Below are positions 1 to 10,576 of a stretch of DNA of 64,000 bases, piece after piece. The notes beneath the pieces were generated by a model. It ran no database searches, was not told the DNA's origin, and saw only the letters and a list, made by a program, of their open reading frames with translations. Source of the stretch: Sesamum alatum. Its lineage: Eukaryota > Streptophyta > Magnoliopsida > Lamiales > Pedaliaceae. The first letter of the stretch is position 1. Each line of letters begins with the position of its first letter. The position numbers were made by a program, and so were the translations under genes. The stretch lies in contig JACGWO010000010.1 in NCBI GenBank assembly GCA_034509735.1, forward strand, positions 11,545,193 to 11,609,192, written 5' to 3'.

Positions 1-688
1 GAGTGTGCTCCCAAGATATGCAATTCATCTATGTTTTGCCGGGATGGGAAGGCTCAGCTGCTGATAGTAGGGTATTAAGAGATGCAATAACTAGACGAAA
101 CGGTTTTGTAGTTCCCCGAGGTAAGCTCCATAAAAGCTACTTAGTGAAAAATAGAGAAGTAAAATCATGTGTAACACAGTTAAAACTAATTTATAACTGT
201 TATGTAACTTTGAAGGTTCGTATTATCTTGTGGATGCTGGATATACAAATGGGGATGGATTCCTAGCACCATTTCGAGGCCAACGATACCATTTAAATGA
301 TTGGAGTGAAAGATATCAACCTAACTCTGCCGAAGAATTGTTTAATATGAAGCATTCTTCTGCAAGAAACATTATAGAAAGGTTATTTGGCTTATTAAAG
401 AGTCGATGGGGAATCCTTAGAAGTCCTTCATATTATCCAATTAAAATTCAAAATCGTATTATCATGGCTTGTTGCCTACTTCATAATTTTATAAGACAAG
501 AAATGGGTGGTTACCAATCAGATGATGAGGAAATTCTAGAAGATGAAAGCCAAAGAGAGCATCCAAACAATGTCGATGAAGATGAAGAACTAGTCACTTC
601 GATTGAGCCTTCTAATGAATGGACCACTTTTAGACAAAATCTCGCAGTTAACATGTTTAATACTTGGAGAGCACGACATGCTAGATGA
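1..688 (+). CDS. PIF/Harbinger transposase (DDE nuclease), 5' truncated by window
   Basis: HARBI1-like nuclease that would cut and join transposon ends at TTA targets together with its Myb-like partner. It reads as two exons: 3-120, then 216-688, with a GT...AG intron at 121-215 that splits a Gly codon and keeps the frame. The second catalytic Asp lies in LVDAGYTNGDGF and the catalytic Glu in NIIERLFGLLKSRWG. The first Asp lies upstream, outside the window. An acidic tail (DDEEILEDE) precedes the stop at 686-688. No internal stop is seen once the intron is removed. The second gene starts 203 bp downstream on the same strand. Confidence 0.85.
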
Positions 689-890
689 TTGTTTTATATT
701 TTCTAGTGTAGTTGTCAAATAATTGTCTACAATTATATTATCTTGTAAAGTAGTTCATGGGCGTTCGAAATAATTGAAATGGATTGCATTTCATTTTTTT
801 GTTAACTAGACATCTCAGTCGATTCATTGTTTCAAGGATATTTATCTGGTTTATCTTCTTTTCTTTTGGGTATGATTAATCCTATAAAGA

Positions 891-1910
891 ATGGATATTC
901 CGACACAAGATACAAGAGGACGTGGTAAGAATAAAAGAAAATGGAAGTATGAGGAAGATGCCAAGCTTGTTGAGGCTCTTTTGGATATGGTAAACGTTGG
1001 AGCATATAAAGCTGAAAATGGATTTAAACCTGGTTATCTGAATTATGTGGAAGAAAAAATGCAAGTGTCTTTACCTAATTCAGGTTTGAAGGCCAAGCCA
1101 CACATTGAATCAAGAATCAAGACTTTACGGAGGGATTTTAATATTGTTTATGACATGTTGAATGGTCCTAATACAAGCGGCTTTGGTTTTGACCCAATCA
1201 AAAAATGTGTCACGGCAGAAAAAGCTGTATGGGAAGCATATCTTCAGGTTCGTAATTTTAACTTATTTACGTGTGCTCGTGCTGTTATTTTTTTACCTAT
1301 ATTAACATATAATGAGATTATTTTTCTTTTTTAGAGTCATTCTACCCATGTAATTTGGCAAAACAAGCCATTTCCTTTTTATGATGACTTGCTTGTTATC
1401 TTTGGGAAAGATCGAGCCACTGGAAATAATGCTGAAGGTCCTACTGATATGATGGAAGAGATACAAAGAGAAGAAGTTAACAATGATCCGAATAATGATG
1501 TTGAAACTACTATTGAAAATGGTCTTGAGGACTTGGATGCTTCTATGCCATTCTCTCCTCTACAATCTCCAAGAACTGAAGGGATACAAAAGAAGAAAAA
1601 GAGAAGTAGAAGTGTTGATAACTTGATGATCATGACAGAGGGTATCAAAGAAGCAGCTTCAGTAATTGGAAGCGAAATTGCTAAAGCTAGTCAACTTTTT
1701 AGCAAAGCAATTGGAGTTGAAGCTGAAGTTTCAGATAAAAGACAGAAAATTGATTCCGAGATAAGAAAGATCCCCAATCTCACTGCCACAGAAGTTATCA
1801 AAGTTGTGTGCCGTATAGCTCAAAACCATGAGTTAACTGACGTATTCTTTAGCATGAGTGAAGAAGGAAGAGAGCAGTTGGTTTTGGCTATCTTACATGG
1901 TGATATTTGA
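891..1910 (+). CDS. Myb/SANT-like DNA-binding protein of PIF/Harbinger (second ORF)
   Basis: Second protein of the Harbinger element. In this superfamily it binds the subterminal DNA and assists nuclear import and assembly of the transposase. Two exons, 891-1247 and 1335-1910, are separated by a GT...TAG intron (1248-1334) that keeps the frame, giving about 310 residues. Residues 15-110 form a trihelical Myb/SANT-like domain (KRKWKYEEDAKLVEALLDM near its start; WEAY at its end). After it comes the conserved FYDDLLVIFGKDRATG block, a basic stretch (KKKKRSRS) and a helical C-terminus ending EEGREQLVLAILHGDI. The start is the first ATG before the Myb domain. No disabling lesion was seen. Confidence 0.85.
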
Positions 1911-2878
1911 TGATTTTGTCTAATAGAACATATTCACAAACTTTTAACCTATTTCTTTTTAGTGGCTGGAGTAGTTCCTTGTCAAATACTCAATTATATT
2001 ACTAGTTGAATGTTTAGTTTTGATTGTTATTAAATTTAAGTATTTCTTTTATTAAGTATGAGAAATAATTGTCCATGCATGATAATCTAAACATGATATT
2101 GTTTGGTATTTAGCTATGTAAATGAAGATGGATCTTTCGAATGTTTAGCTATGTAGACGGAGACAGATCTTTCGGGAAGTCCCCCTTGTGGCCTCCAGAA
2201 CTGATGATCTGTCTTGCAAAGCTCAATGATCAATCACATAAATTAAACACTATTAATGAATAAGAACTGCCATTCACCAGCCTTGTGGATATCTTTCGAG
2301 AGGGGAAATTTGCAAGAACATATGAAGTATGGTATTATGCAGATTCTCCTTCAAGTCTTTGCTGGGAATATGTAAAAGCACATGTTTGGTATTTAGTTTT
2401 AATTATCAATTATTTTTTTTGATTGAAGGGATTAAATCAGATCAAGTAATTTAGTTTTTCAAATCAATATAATATCTTTTGCAAAAAAATATTATCTATG
2501 TGTTATAAATAAATAAATAAATTTTCTCAAAGATTTCTTTATTCATATATGAGATGTTTTATAAATTGCTTAAACCTTTTATAAGTAATTTTTTTAAAAT
2601 ACTACTATTATAAAATGCATTCAATATTCCTAAAACAAAAAATATATTAAAGGGCAAATTCGTCATAAAAATAATTTCATTTCATTACTAACCGTAACTT
2701 TCTTATTACCAATCATGGGAATGCAATCAACTAAGGAATGATAATTCTATTGCCTTCTATTTTTTGTGTATACCAATCATAGGAATGCTATTCAAATATG
2801 ATTCCTTTCCCATCCTTATTCCATTCCTAACTTCATTCCATTCCCACTGAATTCCATTCCTTCGTACCAATCATGCCC
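1911..2878 (+). repeat. Harbinger 3' noncoding tail with subterminal repeats and right TIR
   Basis: No coding capacity was seen. It contains two imperfect copies of a 35-bp unit at about 2109-2140 and 2144-2175 (TTTAGCTATGTA... GATCTTTCG) and an A/T-rich middle. The terminal 180 bp has three related CCAATCAT(A/G)GGAATG-type motifs. The last occurrence, ending at 2878, is the terminal inverted repeat itself. Such motifs are plausible binding sites for the Myb-like protein, which is an inference. Confidence 0.6.
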
Positions 2879-2881
2879 TTA

Positions 2882-4950
2882 GTGTGGAAATTGAAGCCAT
2901 TGATGAAGTAAGACGGGTATGTCGTCACTTCTGCTCTAGGCCCCCAATAATGCAACTTCAATAATTCGTCGTTCGTTTGATTCAATTCGGGTTTCACCTG
3001 CAATTCATCATATATATAGAAATTGAAATAATTGATTACAAATTAATGAGCAGATTGCATTTACAAGAAACCGATGACACTTACACGAGCCTTGAACCAA
3101 TCCTTGAATTGTGTCACCACTAGTTGATCAATTATCGAGTCATCCGAATTGTGTTGCTCGAACAGTTCATTCAAGAATGACCTGTACAGTGAAACTGATA
3201 GTTATAAATATACATGTAATTAAAATTTAAATGGAGGCTTGAGATAATTACGTTTGTATAAGACATTTACACAAGATGTATGTCTTATAACATGAAGTTC
3301 CTCACCGCTTAGCCATCTCTTCTTCGAGGCGCCACTTGCTCGACCCGAGTAATTGAAAATGGACCGAACTATTCGATCGTCTTTGCTCGTGAGATCATCG
3401 TTCCGACCGAGTCTGTTTCGCTTGCTGAGAATGTGTGGTTCGAAGCAGTGAGAGGAGAAAAGTCCGATTTCTTCGACAATATAAGCCTCTACAATTGACG
3501 CCTCAACGTGTGCTTTGTTTTTTCACCTTTTTCTTCAAATCGCGTAGGAATCTATTCATACGAGTATATATTAAAATAAAAATTAATTGCTACTTAAAAA
3601 TAATATATATATTTAACAGTATTTATTTAATTACCTTTCAAATGGGTACATCCACCTGTATTGCACGGCCCCCCCAACGCGCGTCTCATATGAAAGGTGA
3701 ATAATTAGATGCTCTATTGAGTCGAAAAAAGGAGGAAAAATTTTCTCGAAGTTGCACAGGATGTCGGCTACACTATATTTCAATTCTTTTACCTTGGCCA
3801 CATCTAGTGTTGTTGAGCATAGGATCTGGAATAGAAGGCTCACTTCCGTCAAGGCCCCCCACACGTGCTCTGGAAGCATTTCACGAAAGGCAACCGGAAT
3901 CAATTTATGCATGAATACATGACAATCATGGCTCTTCATGCCGTGCATCCTCAACTCCTTCAGGTCGACGCAACGGGCCAAGTTAGAGGCATACCCATCA
4001 GGAAACCTAAGACAACAAATCCACTCATATATCTTCTTCTTTTGCTCCTTCGTCAGTGTATATACCGCCTTGGGCATCACGTTCGGTCTCCTTTCGTCCA
4101 CCTCAAGCTCCGGCCGATTACATATGATCTTCAGATCCTTCCGTGCATTCAGATTGTCCTTCATTTTTCCCTTGATGTCCATCACAGTATTGAATATATT
4201 ATCGAACACATTCTTCTCAATATGCATGACATCAAGATTGTGTCATATCAGATGCGACCCCAGTATTCAAGCTCCCAAAATATGCTTTTCTTCATCCACT
4301 TATGGTCGACACCGTAGCCTTCCGGTTCAGTCAACGGTTGTTCGACAGACACACTAAACGCATCGACACGGGTTCGGATCTATTCTCCAGTCAGCCTCGG
4401 ACGTGCAACCTTCCTCTCCATTCGATTTTTAGTGAAGGCTTTCTTGTTCTTGCGATAAGGATGAATCGGTGGTAGGAATTATTTGTGGCAGTCAAAATAG
4501 CATGCCTTCTGACCATGCTGTAAATAGAATGCCCGTGCGTCCTCCATACAAATTGGATACCCCATAACACTGACGGTACTCCATTCAGACACCATCCCAT
4601 AAGCAGGAAAGTCGTTCACTGTCCACAACAATGCAGCATGTATCATGAATGCCTGGTTTGCCGCAGTATCGTGCGTACGTACACCCACATGCCATAAATT
4701 CTGCAACTCCTCGATCAACGACTCCAAGTAGACATCGATTAGACGTTTCGGATTCGATGGGCCAGGGATCACCATTGTTAGGAACATATACTCAGACTTC
4801 ATGCACATTCCCGGTGGGAGATTGTATGGTGTAAGTATCACGGGTCAACATGAGTAAGTTTTACCATACTGGTCGTGCGGTGCAAACCCATCCGTGCACA
4901 ACCCAAGTCTAACATTACCAGGCTCAGCTGCAAAATCAGGATACATCCGG
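2882..4950 (-). pseudogene. CACTA TNP2-like transposase pseudogene
   Basis: Remnant of the TNP2/Transposase_21 protein that binds and cuts CACTA ends. In order on the minus strand: NVRLGLCTDGF with a conserved Asp (about 4885-4915); PVILTPYNLPPGMCMK (about 4800); IPGPSNPKRLID; a damaged stretch around 4230-4480; DVMHIEKNVFDNIFNTVMDIKG (about 4220) and the following TNP2 C-terminal region to about 3631. Then come spliced 3' exons: about 3418-3252 (IVRSIFNYSGRASGASKKRW), 3181-3085 (SFLNELFEQHNSDDSI, DWFKARV) and 2997-2882 (LLKLHYWGPRAEVTTYPSYF). Introns 3251-3182 and 3084-2998 have GT/AG borders. Lesions: Trp to TGA near 4843, a stop after YFDCHK near 4478, and frame changes between the open segments. 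The frame stops at the Harbinger duplication. Confidence 0.82.
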
Positions 4951-5029
4951 GGGGAGTTACAACAAAATGAGTTGGATAGTAATTATAAGAACAATGACAA
5001 AGAAGGGGGACACATATATAGAAAATCTT

Positions 5030-5669
5030 GGAACGGGTATTGGAATATTATTTGGAAAGCAAAACTAGCTGTTTAAATATAGCTGTTGGTCCAGCTTTAG
5101 GAACGGTCTCAGGTGGGTGACAGGAACGGTAATATTACCGTTGTAATATAGCCGTTAGGGCATATTAGGAACGGTATGAGGCACACGCAACACGACCATT
5201 CCTAATTGGAGTACAATTGAGAACGGTAATTGTAACAATATTGCACTTACTATATACCCACAATTTGGAACGGTTTTTGCATTACATTTTTGCCCATGGC
5301 GTAAAAGGGTCTTATGTAGGACTACATGTTGGAACGGTAAGCCGACCGGTCCAAATAGACACGGCCGTAGGACCCCATATAAGAACGGTAGGTGTTCCCG
5401 GTCGACTAACCGTTTCAAATGTCACACATGTGTTCCAAATTGAAGTCCAAAATATATCAGGTCCCTTTTAGGAATGGTTATAGGTGTACAAATTGGCTCA
5501 CATATATTGGCACTCAAATAGGAACGGTCATGCCGTTCCTATTAATTTGTATTACAATTACCTGGACAATGATGTCATCAACGATTTTTCGTTCCACAAT
5601 AGTTCTTTTTACCGTTCCTAGTTGGAACGGTCGTATATTCCGTTCCTATTCTTGCATTTTTTTGTAGTG
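5030..5669 (-). repeat. CACTA subterminal repeat array (GGAACGGT motif)
   Basis: At least a dozen copies of (G)GAACGGT or its complement ACCGTTCC, in both orientations and about 15-60 bp apart, between about 5036 and the terminus at 5669. Dense subterminal motifs in both orientations are the known binding sites of the accessory CACTA protein (TnpA in En/Spm). The array sits directly inside the CACTA terminus and ends where the TNP2 coding remnant begins. Confidence 0.75.
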
Positions 5670-6637
5670 GAACAATTGGCCAATCATATTTATTATTCTC
5701 CTTACTTTATTTTATTTTATTTTATAATATTTGTGTACACTTAATTAATTAATAAAGATTAAATTTGTAAAAAGCCAGACGTACTTTAAACTCTGTATAT
5801 GTGCAATGATTCTATACTTTGAAAATAATAATGATTTCTTTTTTCATACTTTTTAATGTTTGCTATGATTAAACTACCCCTTATTAATTTTAGTAACAAT
5901 CATAAAAATATACTAAAAAAATTAGACAATTATAATAATAAAAAATTTTAACAATTGTGATAGAAAATTTAGACATAAATTTATAACTGTATAAGATATC
6001 ATTTTTGTTATCCACAAATTGTGTCTTCTTCTTTTTTTCTTATTATTTTTATAGTGTAGCTTCTTGAACTGCTAGAATTTGGGGTAATAGGAATATTTAT
6101 ATTTTTTACTGTACTTTTATGAGTGTTATTTATAATTTAACAAGGGATAGTTTAGTCGATTATAAAAAGTCAAATAGTATGAAATATTCCTAAAGATGCA
6201 TGTATATGGGTACTTTTACTCGAGTTTAATTTTAAATATAGAGAAATATGACTGATACATACGTAAGAATAATAATACCAATAGTCATAGTAATATATAT
6301 AGTACAATAATATGCATAAAAATATAAAAATATATATGTGAATTACTTCTTAATGTGTAGTAAAAGAAAAAGAGAAACCAAGTTGAGGGTGATAATGCAT
6401 TTACCCAACATCTAACTTGCTACAAGAATTGCAAACAAAATCAAAAGTAAATATCATTTCAATTTAATTAATTTGTAAGAATAGAGTTTAAACATTTTTA
6501 AAATTAAAATTTTAAGTTATATATGATAATATTTGAAGGTAAAAACTCTAAATGAACTATATATGTGAATATTAAGTTAAAAATTCAAATAACAAAACAT
6601 ATTGAGTACTATTTTGTTATATTATATTGTATTATAT
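5670..6637. other. AT-rich intergenic DNA with one diverged inverted repeat
   Basis: No gene seen. The stretch 5841-5885 (TTTTCATACTTTTTAATG...AAACTACCCC) is the imperfect reverse complement of about 6139-6184 (AAGGGATAGTTTAGTC...TATGAAA). This suggests an eroded MITE of roughly 350-400 bp. I could not define its termini or a target duplication. Confidence 0.4.
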
Positions 6638-6646
6638 TATACTATA

Positions 6647-7030
6647 GGGTAAATTACAGCCACCTCCCCTGAGGTTTGGCATAATTACAAATACCCCCCT
6701 GGGCTTTGTAATTTTTTAACCAAATACCTAAAATTGAAAATTTTATTAAAATTATAGAAAAATCAACCGAGGCAAATTGCATTATTTCTCCTCTGCGTAA
6801 AAAATTTAAGAAACATCTCCCCTGCATCGTAGTCCAATTTTTTTTTAAGAATTAAATAAAAAATAAGTCAGTGCATTAGGGCATTTTGGTCAGTTCACCC
6901 AAAAAAATGGATGAAAATGGGTTATTTGTTAGATGGTTACAAACCTCATGGGGGTTTTTATAATTTTTCAAACAACGAGGGGTTATTTATAATTATGCCA
7001 AGCCTCAGAGGAGGTAGCTGTAATTTACCC
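6647..7030. mobile_element. MITE with GGGTAAATTACAGC inverted termini and 9-bp duplication
   Basis: A 384-bp non-coding element. It starts GGGTAAATTACAGCCACCTC and ends with the matching inverted sequence (GAGGTAGCTGTAATTTACCC). The inverted similarity extends inward over about 65 bp (GGTTTGGCATAATTACAAA versus TTTATAATTATGCCAAGCC). It is bordered on both sides by the identical 9-mer TATACTATA (6638-6646 and 7031-7039). A 9-bp duplication fits Mutator-like (MULE) transposition. It has no coding capacity, so it would depend on a transposase elsewhere. Confidence 0.82.
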
Positions 7031-7039
7031 TATACTATA

Positions 7040-8889
7040 ATTAAAGTATGAAGCCCAACAATGTTTGTTTACATTGTGAAAATATATTTATACTTTTTCA
7101 TAAGGACTATTTTTAATAACAAATTAGAATTAGTTATTAAGGTCACAATCCATAACATATGAGAAATGAAAATCCCACAAAAAAAATTAACAGAATGCAG
7201 AATAGTGTTGGATTAATTAAAAAGAAAGAAAATAATTGAAAAAACAAATATTATCAAGTATTAAGATAAATAAATAAAATATTAAAGAATGAAGAAGGAA
7301 GTCAAATCAACTAAATTATCATCTGAAGAATTTGCACTCTTTTGGGCATTTTGATAAATACAAATTAGTTTAACTTCTTTTTTACTTTGAGTTGAATTGC
7401 ATTTTTTTGCAAATTATATAATTTTTTTATTTTGTAAGGAAAAATCTACAAGAAAAATTAGTAGATTTAGTTAAATATAAAATTATAAAAAGAACAACAA
7501 TAAGAAAAAAAATCACTATCTGTAATATTATCGTAAAGTTCGACAACATTTAAAAAATTAAGACGTCCACTTAGAATAGTAGTAGAGAAGAATGAACTTT
7601 TGTTAATTAAGTAAAATTCTAGCACACTTTTTCAAAGGTTGATGAAATAAAAGAAAAAGTAGTTGAAATTTTCAACAGATACAATATAATATTGCTACTT
7701 AAGATTTGGGTTAAATGTAATTTACTGCTCGTGAAATTAAAAAAAAGGTTAAAAAAAATTCTATGAAAAAGAAGATACAAAAAAACCCTTGACTTATGTG
7801 TCCTGTTGTGGGAGAAAATCACAAGCTATCTTGAAATATGGTATCAAGCCTTTGATGTCAAGAAAGATGTAGAACCTTTGCGATTGCATAACCTTGGAAA
7901 ATTTAGAGAGTTTTGGTCTTGTTTATGACTTTAATTGTTAGGATTTGACTTGTGTGTCTTATTGTGTGTGTGTGTGTCTGTGTTTTTTTTTTTTTTTTTG
8001 AGAGATGTCTTATTGTTTGTGTAGGTTTCTTTATAGGCATGAGAAAGACTTAGGTAGCTTGAACTTGAAAATTATGGGCTTGAACATGCTTCGACCTACT
8101 TAACCAATCCAAAATAAAAAAATTATTTTGTATTTTATCTTGAATCAAACTGTCAAGATGCTTAAGGCCCAAATTTAGTATGACTTTATTGCGAATTTAT
8201 TATCTCGAAGATATACAAAGCCCAAATTTACTATGGATTTTAATTTGGAACTTAATTATTAGTCAATTTATTTGAGTTTTTAATTGGTAATTATTACAAA
8301 ATTTTGATGCCAACACTATGATTATTATTATTTTTATATAATATTTGAGCAAAAAAGAGCACTATAGAAATTTTTTATTTTGAACCTCGGGATCTTTTTA
8401 AAATTTAGATTCCAAAATAATAAGGGCAATGGTAGAAATTATTAATTGATTATTTAACATTAGGTAATAGTTCGATTCAATTGTTAAACAAGTTATATGA
8501 GAGTCAAACTTGAAATAAGTTCAAGGAAAATATTTCAGAGAAAAGTATTATTATTTATCTTCATAACAATTGGTTCAACTATCACTAAAAACCAAGCAAA
8601 ACAATTAAGATGAAAAAAACGATAAAGATTAATAGAAATATCGATTTAGATAGTAATTAAGTTATAATATAGTTATTTACATTTAGTATTTTTAATTTTT
8701 TTTAAATTTTCTATATATTGAAAGATTTTTTCAAATTGAGCAATATTTGGAGAGTTGCATTTCTTTATATAGTGAATTATTTAGTATATTTTATATCTAA
8801 TCATTAAATTATAAAATTATACTATTATTTTAATCAAATCATATGACTCATTTGTAACGCACATATTCATTACTAGTCAGTTATAAAAA
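7040..8889. other. AT-rich intergenic DNA
   Basis: No gene, RNA or element with defined ends was seen. A (TG)n tract followed by a long T run lies at about 7963-7999. Short open frames here are A/T-rich and lack recognisable domains. Confidence 0.6.
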
Positions 8890-9944
8890 TCAGAGCCTGA
8901 GGTTTTTTTATTTTTCCCCTTGCAGAGGGGAACACTTCTTCTGGTCCTTAATGCCCCCAAGCTGTGGAAGGGCAGTTTCTTCTTCATCCTTCTTCCTTGT
9001 CTATGGGCCTTTTCCCATCGCTGGTTGTACGACCTGCCTCCTTGGTTTCCTTCTCCATATGCGATCAGACACCAGCTTTAACCCCTCTTATCGAAGATTT
9101 AAATTCCAGGCCGAATGATTGTCGGGGCTTGGTGGAAGAGAGGCTCTTGACTCACTTCCAGCTCAGCCTTAAAGTGGTCCCCTTGGATAAGCCACTGGGT
9201 ATTCATCGCTTTTGCATGCTTGTTTAATTTTTCTGTTTATGCTCAAAATTTTTAACTAACTTGTTGTTGTCGTTTTTGCAAAAAGCATAATGTTCAACAA
9301 GTATCTACGAAGTGGTCTATAGAGTGGCTATGGGGGAAGGCAGGCGACACCATATAGCCGACCTTTTGAAGTGACCCCTACCTCCCACTACTCCAGGGGA
9401 AGCGCGCCGCCTGTTCAGAGCTCCTCCAAGCGGGCTAAGGGGGCCTCCTCCTCAGTGATTCCATTGTAGGTGTCCATTACCATGCTAAGGTAATCTCATA
9501 TTTCTTCTTTTAGTCCTTGTTTCCTGATATGCTTATTGGAGTCTGCTGACCAGAGGGAGGCTACCATGGTCCTGGGGAAGGTCAGAGGAAGAGGCTGGAG
9601 GAGAAGGTGGGGGCTTATCTACTGAGATGGCCAAGCCTAAGGAAGCTAAGAAGGCTGCTCAGGAGCGGGCTCAAACTGCGAAGGAGAAGGCCTAAGCGAC
9701 TGAGGATAAGGTGGAGTAACTGCAGCAGTAGCTGCTTAATATGACAAAGAGCCAATCAACCGCCTTGGCCAAGGCAAGGGAACATGTTTTTTCATTATTT
9801 TCCTGACTCAGCAGAAGGACGCCAGTATCTGGAGGCCTACTATGAGAGCCGCCTTACAGAGTTCAAGGGGTCGAAAGATTTCAAGTAGGAAGTGGGGCGA
9901 ATTGCCAGTCCCTTCTTGGAATATGGCTTCAAGGCCTGCCAATG
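8890..9944 (+). pseudogene. Old degenerate retroelement-like ORF, left part (split by gypsy)
   Basis: Composition rises sharply in GC here compared with the flank. The plus-strand reading contains a plausible splice acceptor (TTGCAG near 8922), then frames with APKLWKG, FPHRWLYDLPP and VVPLDKPLG. These are followed by a charged helical segment near 9620-9780 (KEAKKAAQERAQTAKEKA), probably a coiled coil, and LEAYYESRL/GFKACQ near 9835-9942. Several stops and frame changes break it. The frame resumes after 28597 (QFAAQGYPP), showing that the gypsy element entered this ORF. I believe it is a gag-like or accessory ORF of an older transposon, but the family is not certain. Confidence 0.45.
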
Positions 9945-10508
9945 TGTCAAGGGCTGCCCACACTCTCGGCACCCTTGACTCAATTTCGGCTATAACTTAT
10001 TCCAACCGGCTGACCAACAACTTTTGCTGATAGACGCTGGACTTTTGCAAGTCTTAGAGTTTTAGGCACGAGTCTTTTGATGTAAGTATGTAAGTTCGCT
10101 CATGGGGCGCTGTATGCCTCACGAGGTGAGATTTTCAGCTTTTTCTAGTATCTACTACTGTAAATAGAAAATTTCTTTTTAAGCCCATTATAGGGGGAAT
10201 GATCACTCGAAGCTTGGTGTAGTCTTGCATTGCTAGTATCCCCCTCTGGCGATCCCCGTGGTTAAATGTTCATCGCGTTCTGCTATTAATACAATCACAT
10301 TTATTGCAAATCGTGTGCCGATTTACTGCTTTCGTTGCACCTTGCTTCATAATTGTTGGAGACTGTTGTTGTTCTTGTCGGTAGCTTGTGCGAGCATCAG
10401 TGGGAATTCGGTTGTTTTTGCTGTCGGTTGGCGGAAGTAGTCGTTTACTGCGGACTACTAGCCACACGGTGCCCTTTCCCTGCATTGCAGAAAGCGCCCC
10501 CTGAGAGG
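9945..10508 (+). repeat. 5' LTR of the gypsy chromovirus
   Basis: Begins TGTCAAGGGC and ends just before the primer site at 10509. It matches 28021-28596 throughout (shared landmarks: TTAGGCACGAGTCTTTTGATG, GGACTACTAGCCACACGG) with many scattered substitutions, so this insertion is clearly older than the complete copia at 43.4-53.5 kb. Confidence 0.85.
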
Positions 10509-10520
10509 TGGTATCAGAGC
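10509..10520 (+). other. Primer binding site (initiator tRNA-Met type)
   Basis: TGGTATCAGAGC lies immediately downstream of the gypsy 5' LTR. It is the usual complement of the plant initiator methionine tRNA 3' end used to prime minus-strand DNA synthesis. Confidence 0.85.
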
Positions 10521-10576
10521 CTCGGTGCCAGATGGGGCCGAGGCGGGCTACGGGAAATCAAGCTAGGTCCGTGAGA

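Larger units (their letters stand above)
1..2878 (+). mobile_element. PIF/Harbinger DNA transposon, right part
   Basis: This is the right-hand portion of a class II PIF/Harbinger element; its left end lies outside the window. It encodes the two proteins usual for autonomous members of this superfamily, a DDE transposase and a Myb/SANT-like protein, in the same orientation. Its right terminus reads, inward, GGGCATGATTGGTACG, followed outside by TTA (2879-2881), the 3-bp target duplication typical of the superfamily. Repeated GGAATG/CATTCC motifs fill the last 200 bp. The flanking sequence is the TNP2 transposase of a CACTA element, so Harbinger inserted into it. Because both genes are open, this copy may be young. 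Confidence 0.88.
2879..5669 (-). mobile_element. CACTA (En/Spm) DNA transposon, 5' end and part of TNP2 region
   Basis: The minus strand starts at 5669 with CACTACAAAAAAATGC, the diagnostic terminus of CACTA elements. It is followed by about 640 bp of subterminal repeats and then by a TNP2-type transposase reading towards lower coordinates. The element is cut at 2879-2881 by the PIF/Harbinger insertion. Its other end is not in the window and should lie to the left of the Harbinger element. Confidence 0.85.

Noticed and set aside
5030..5669. Regular short repeats resembling a repeat-spacer array
   Set aside because: Motifs are 8-10 bp, in both orientations and unevenly spaced; they adjoin a CACTA terminus and this is a plant genome, so CRISPR is excluded.
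7963..7999. (TG)n plus T run
   Set aside because: Simple microsatellite, with no sign of a poly-A tail from a retroposed gene next to it.
8964..9227. Open frame that could be taken for a cellular exon
   Set aside because: It belongs to a decayed ORF of transposon character that is interrupted by gypsy, with stops before and after.
9940..9944. Target duplication for the gypsy element
   Set aside because: CAATG on the left and ACAAC on the right do not match; decay or an uncertain LTR end prevents a call.
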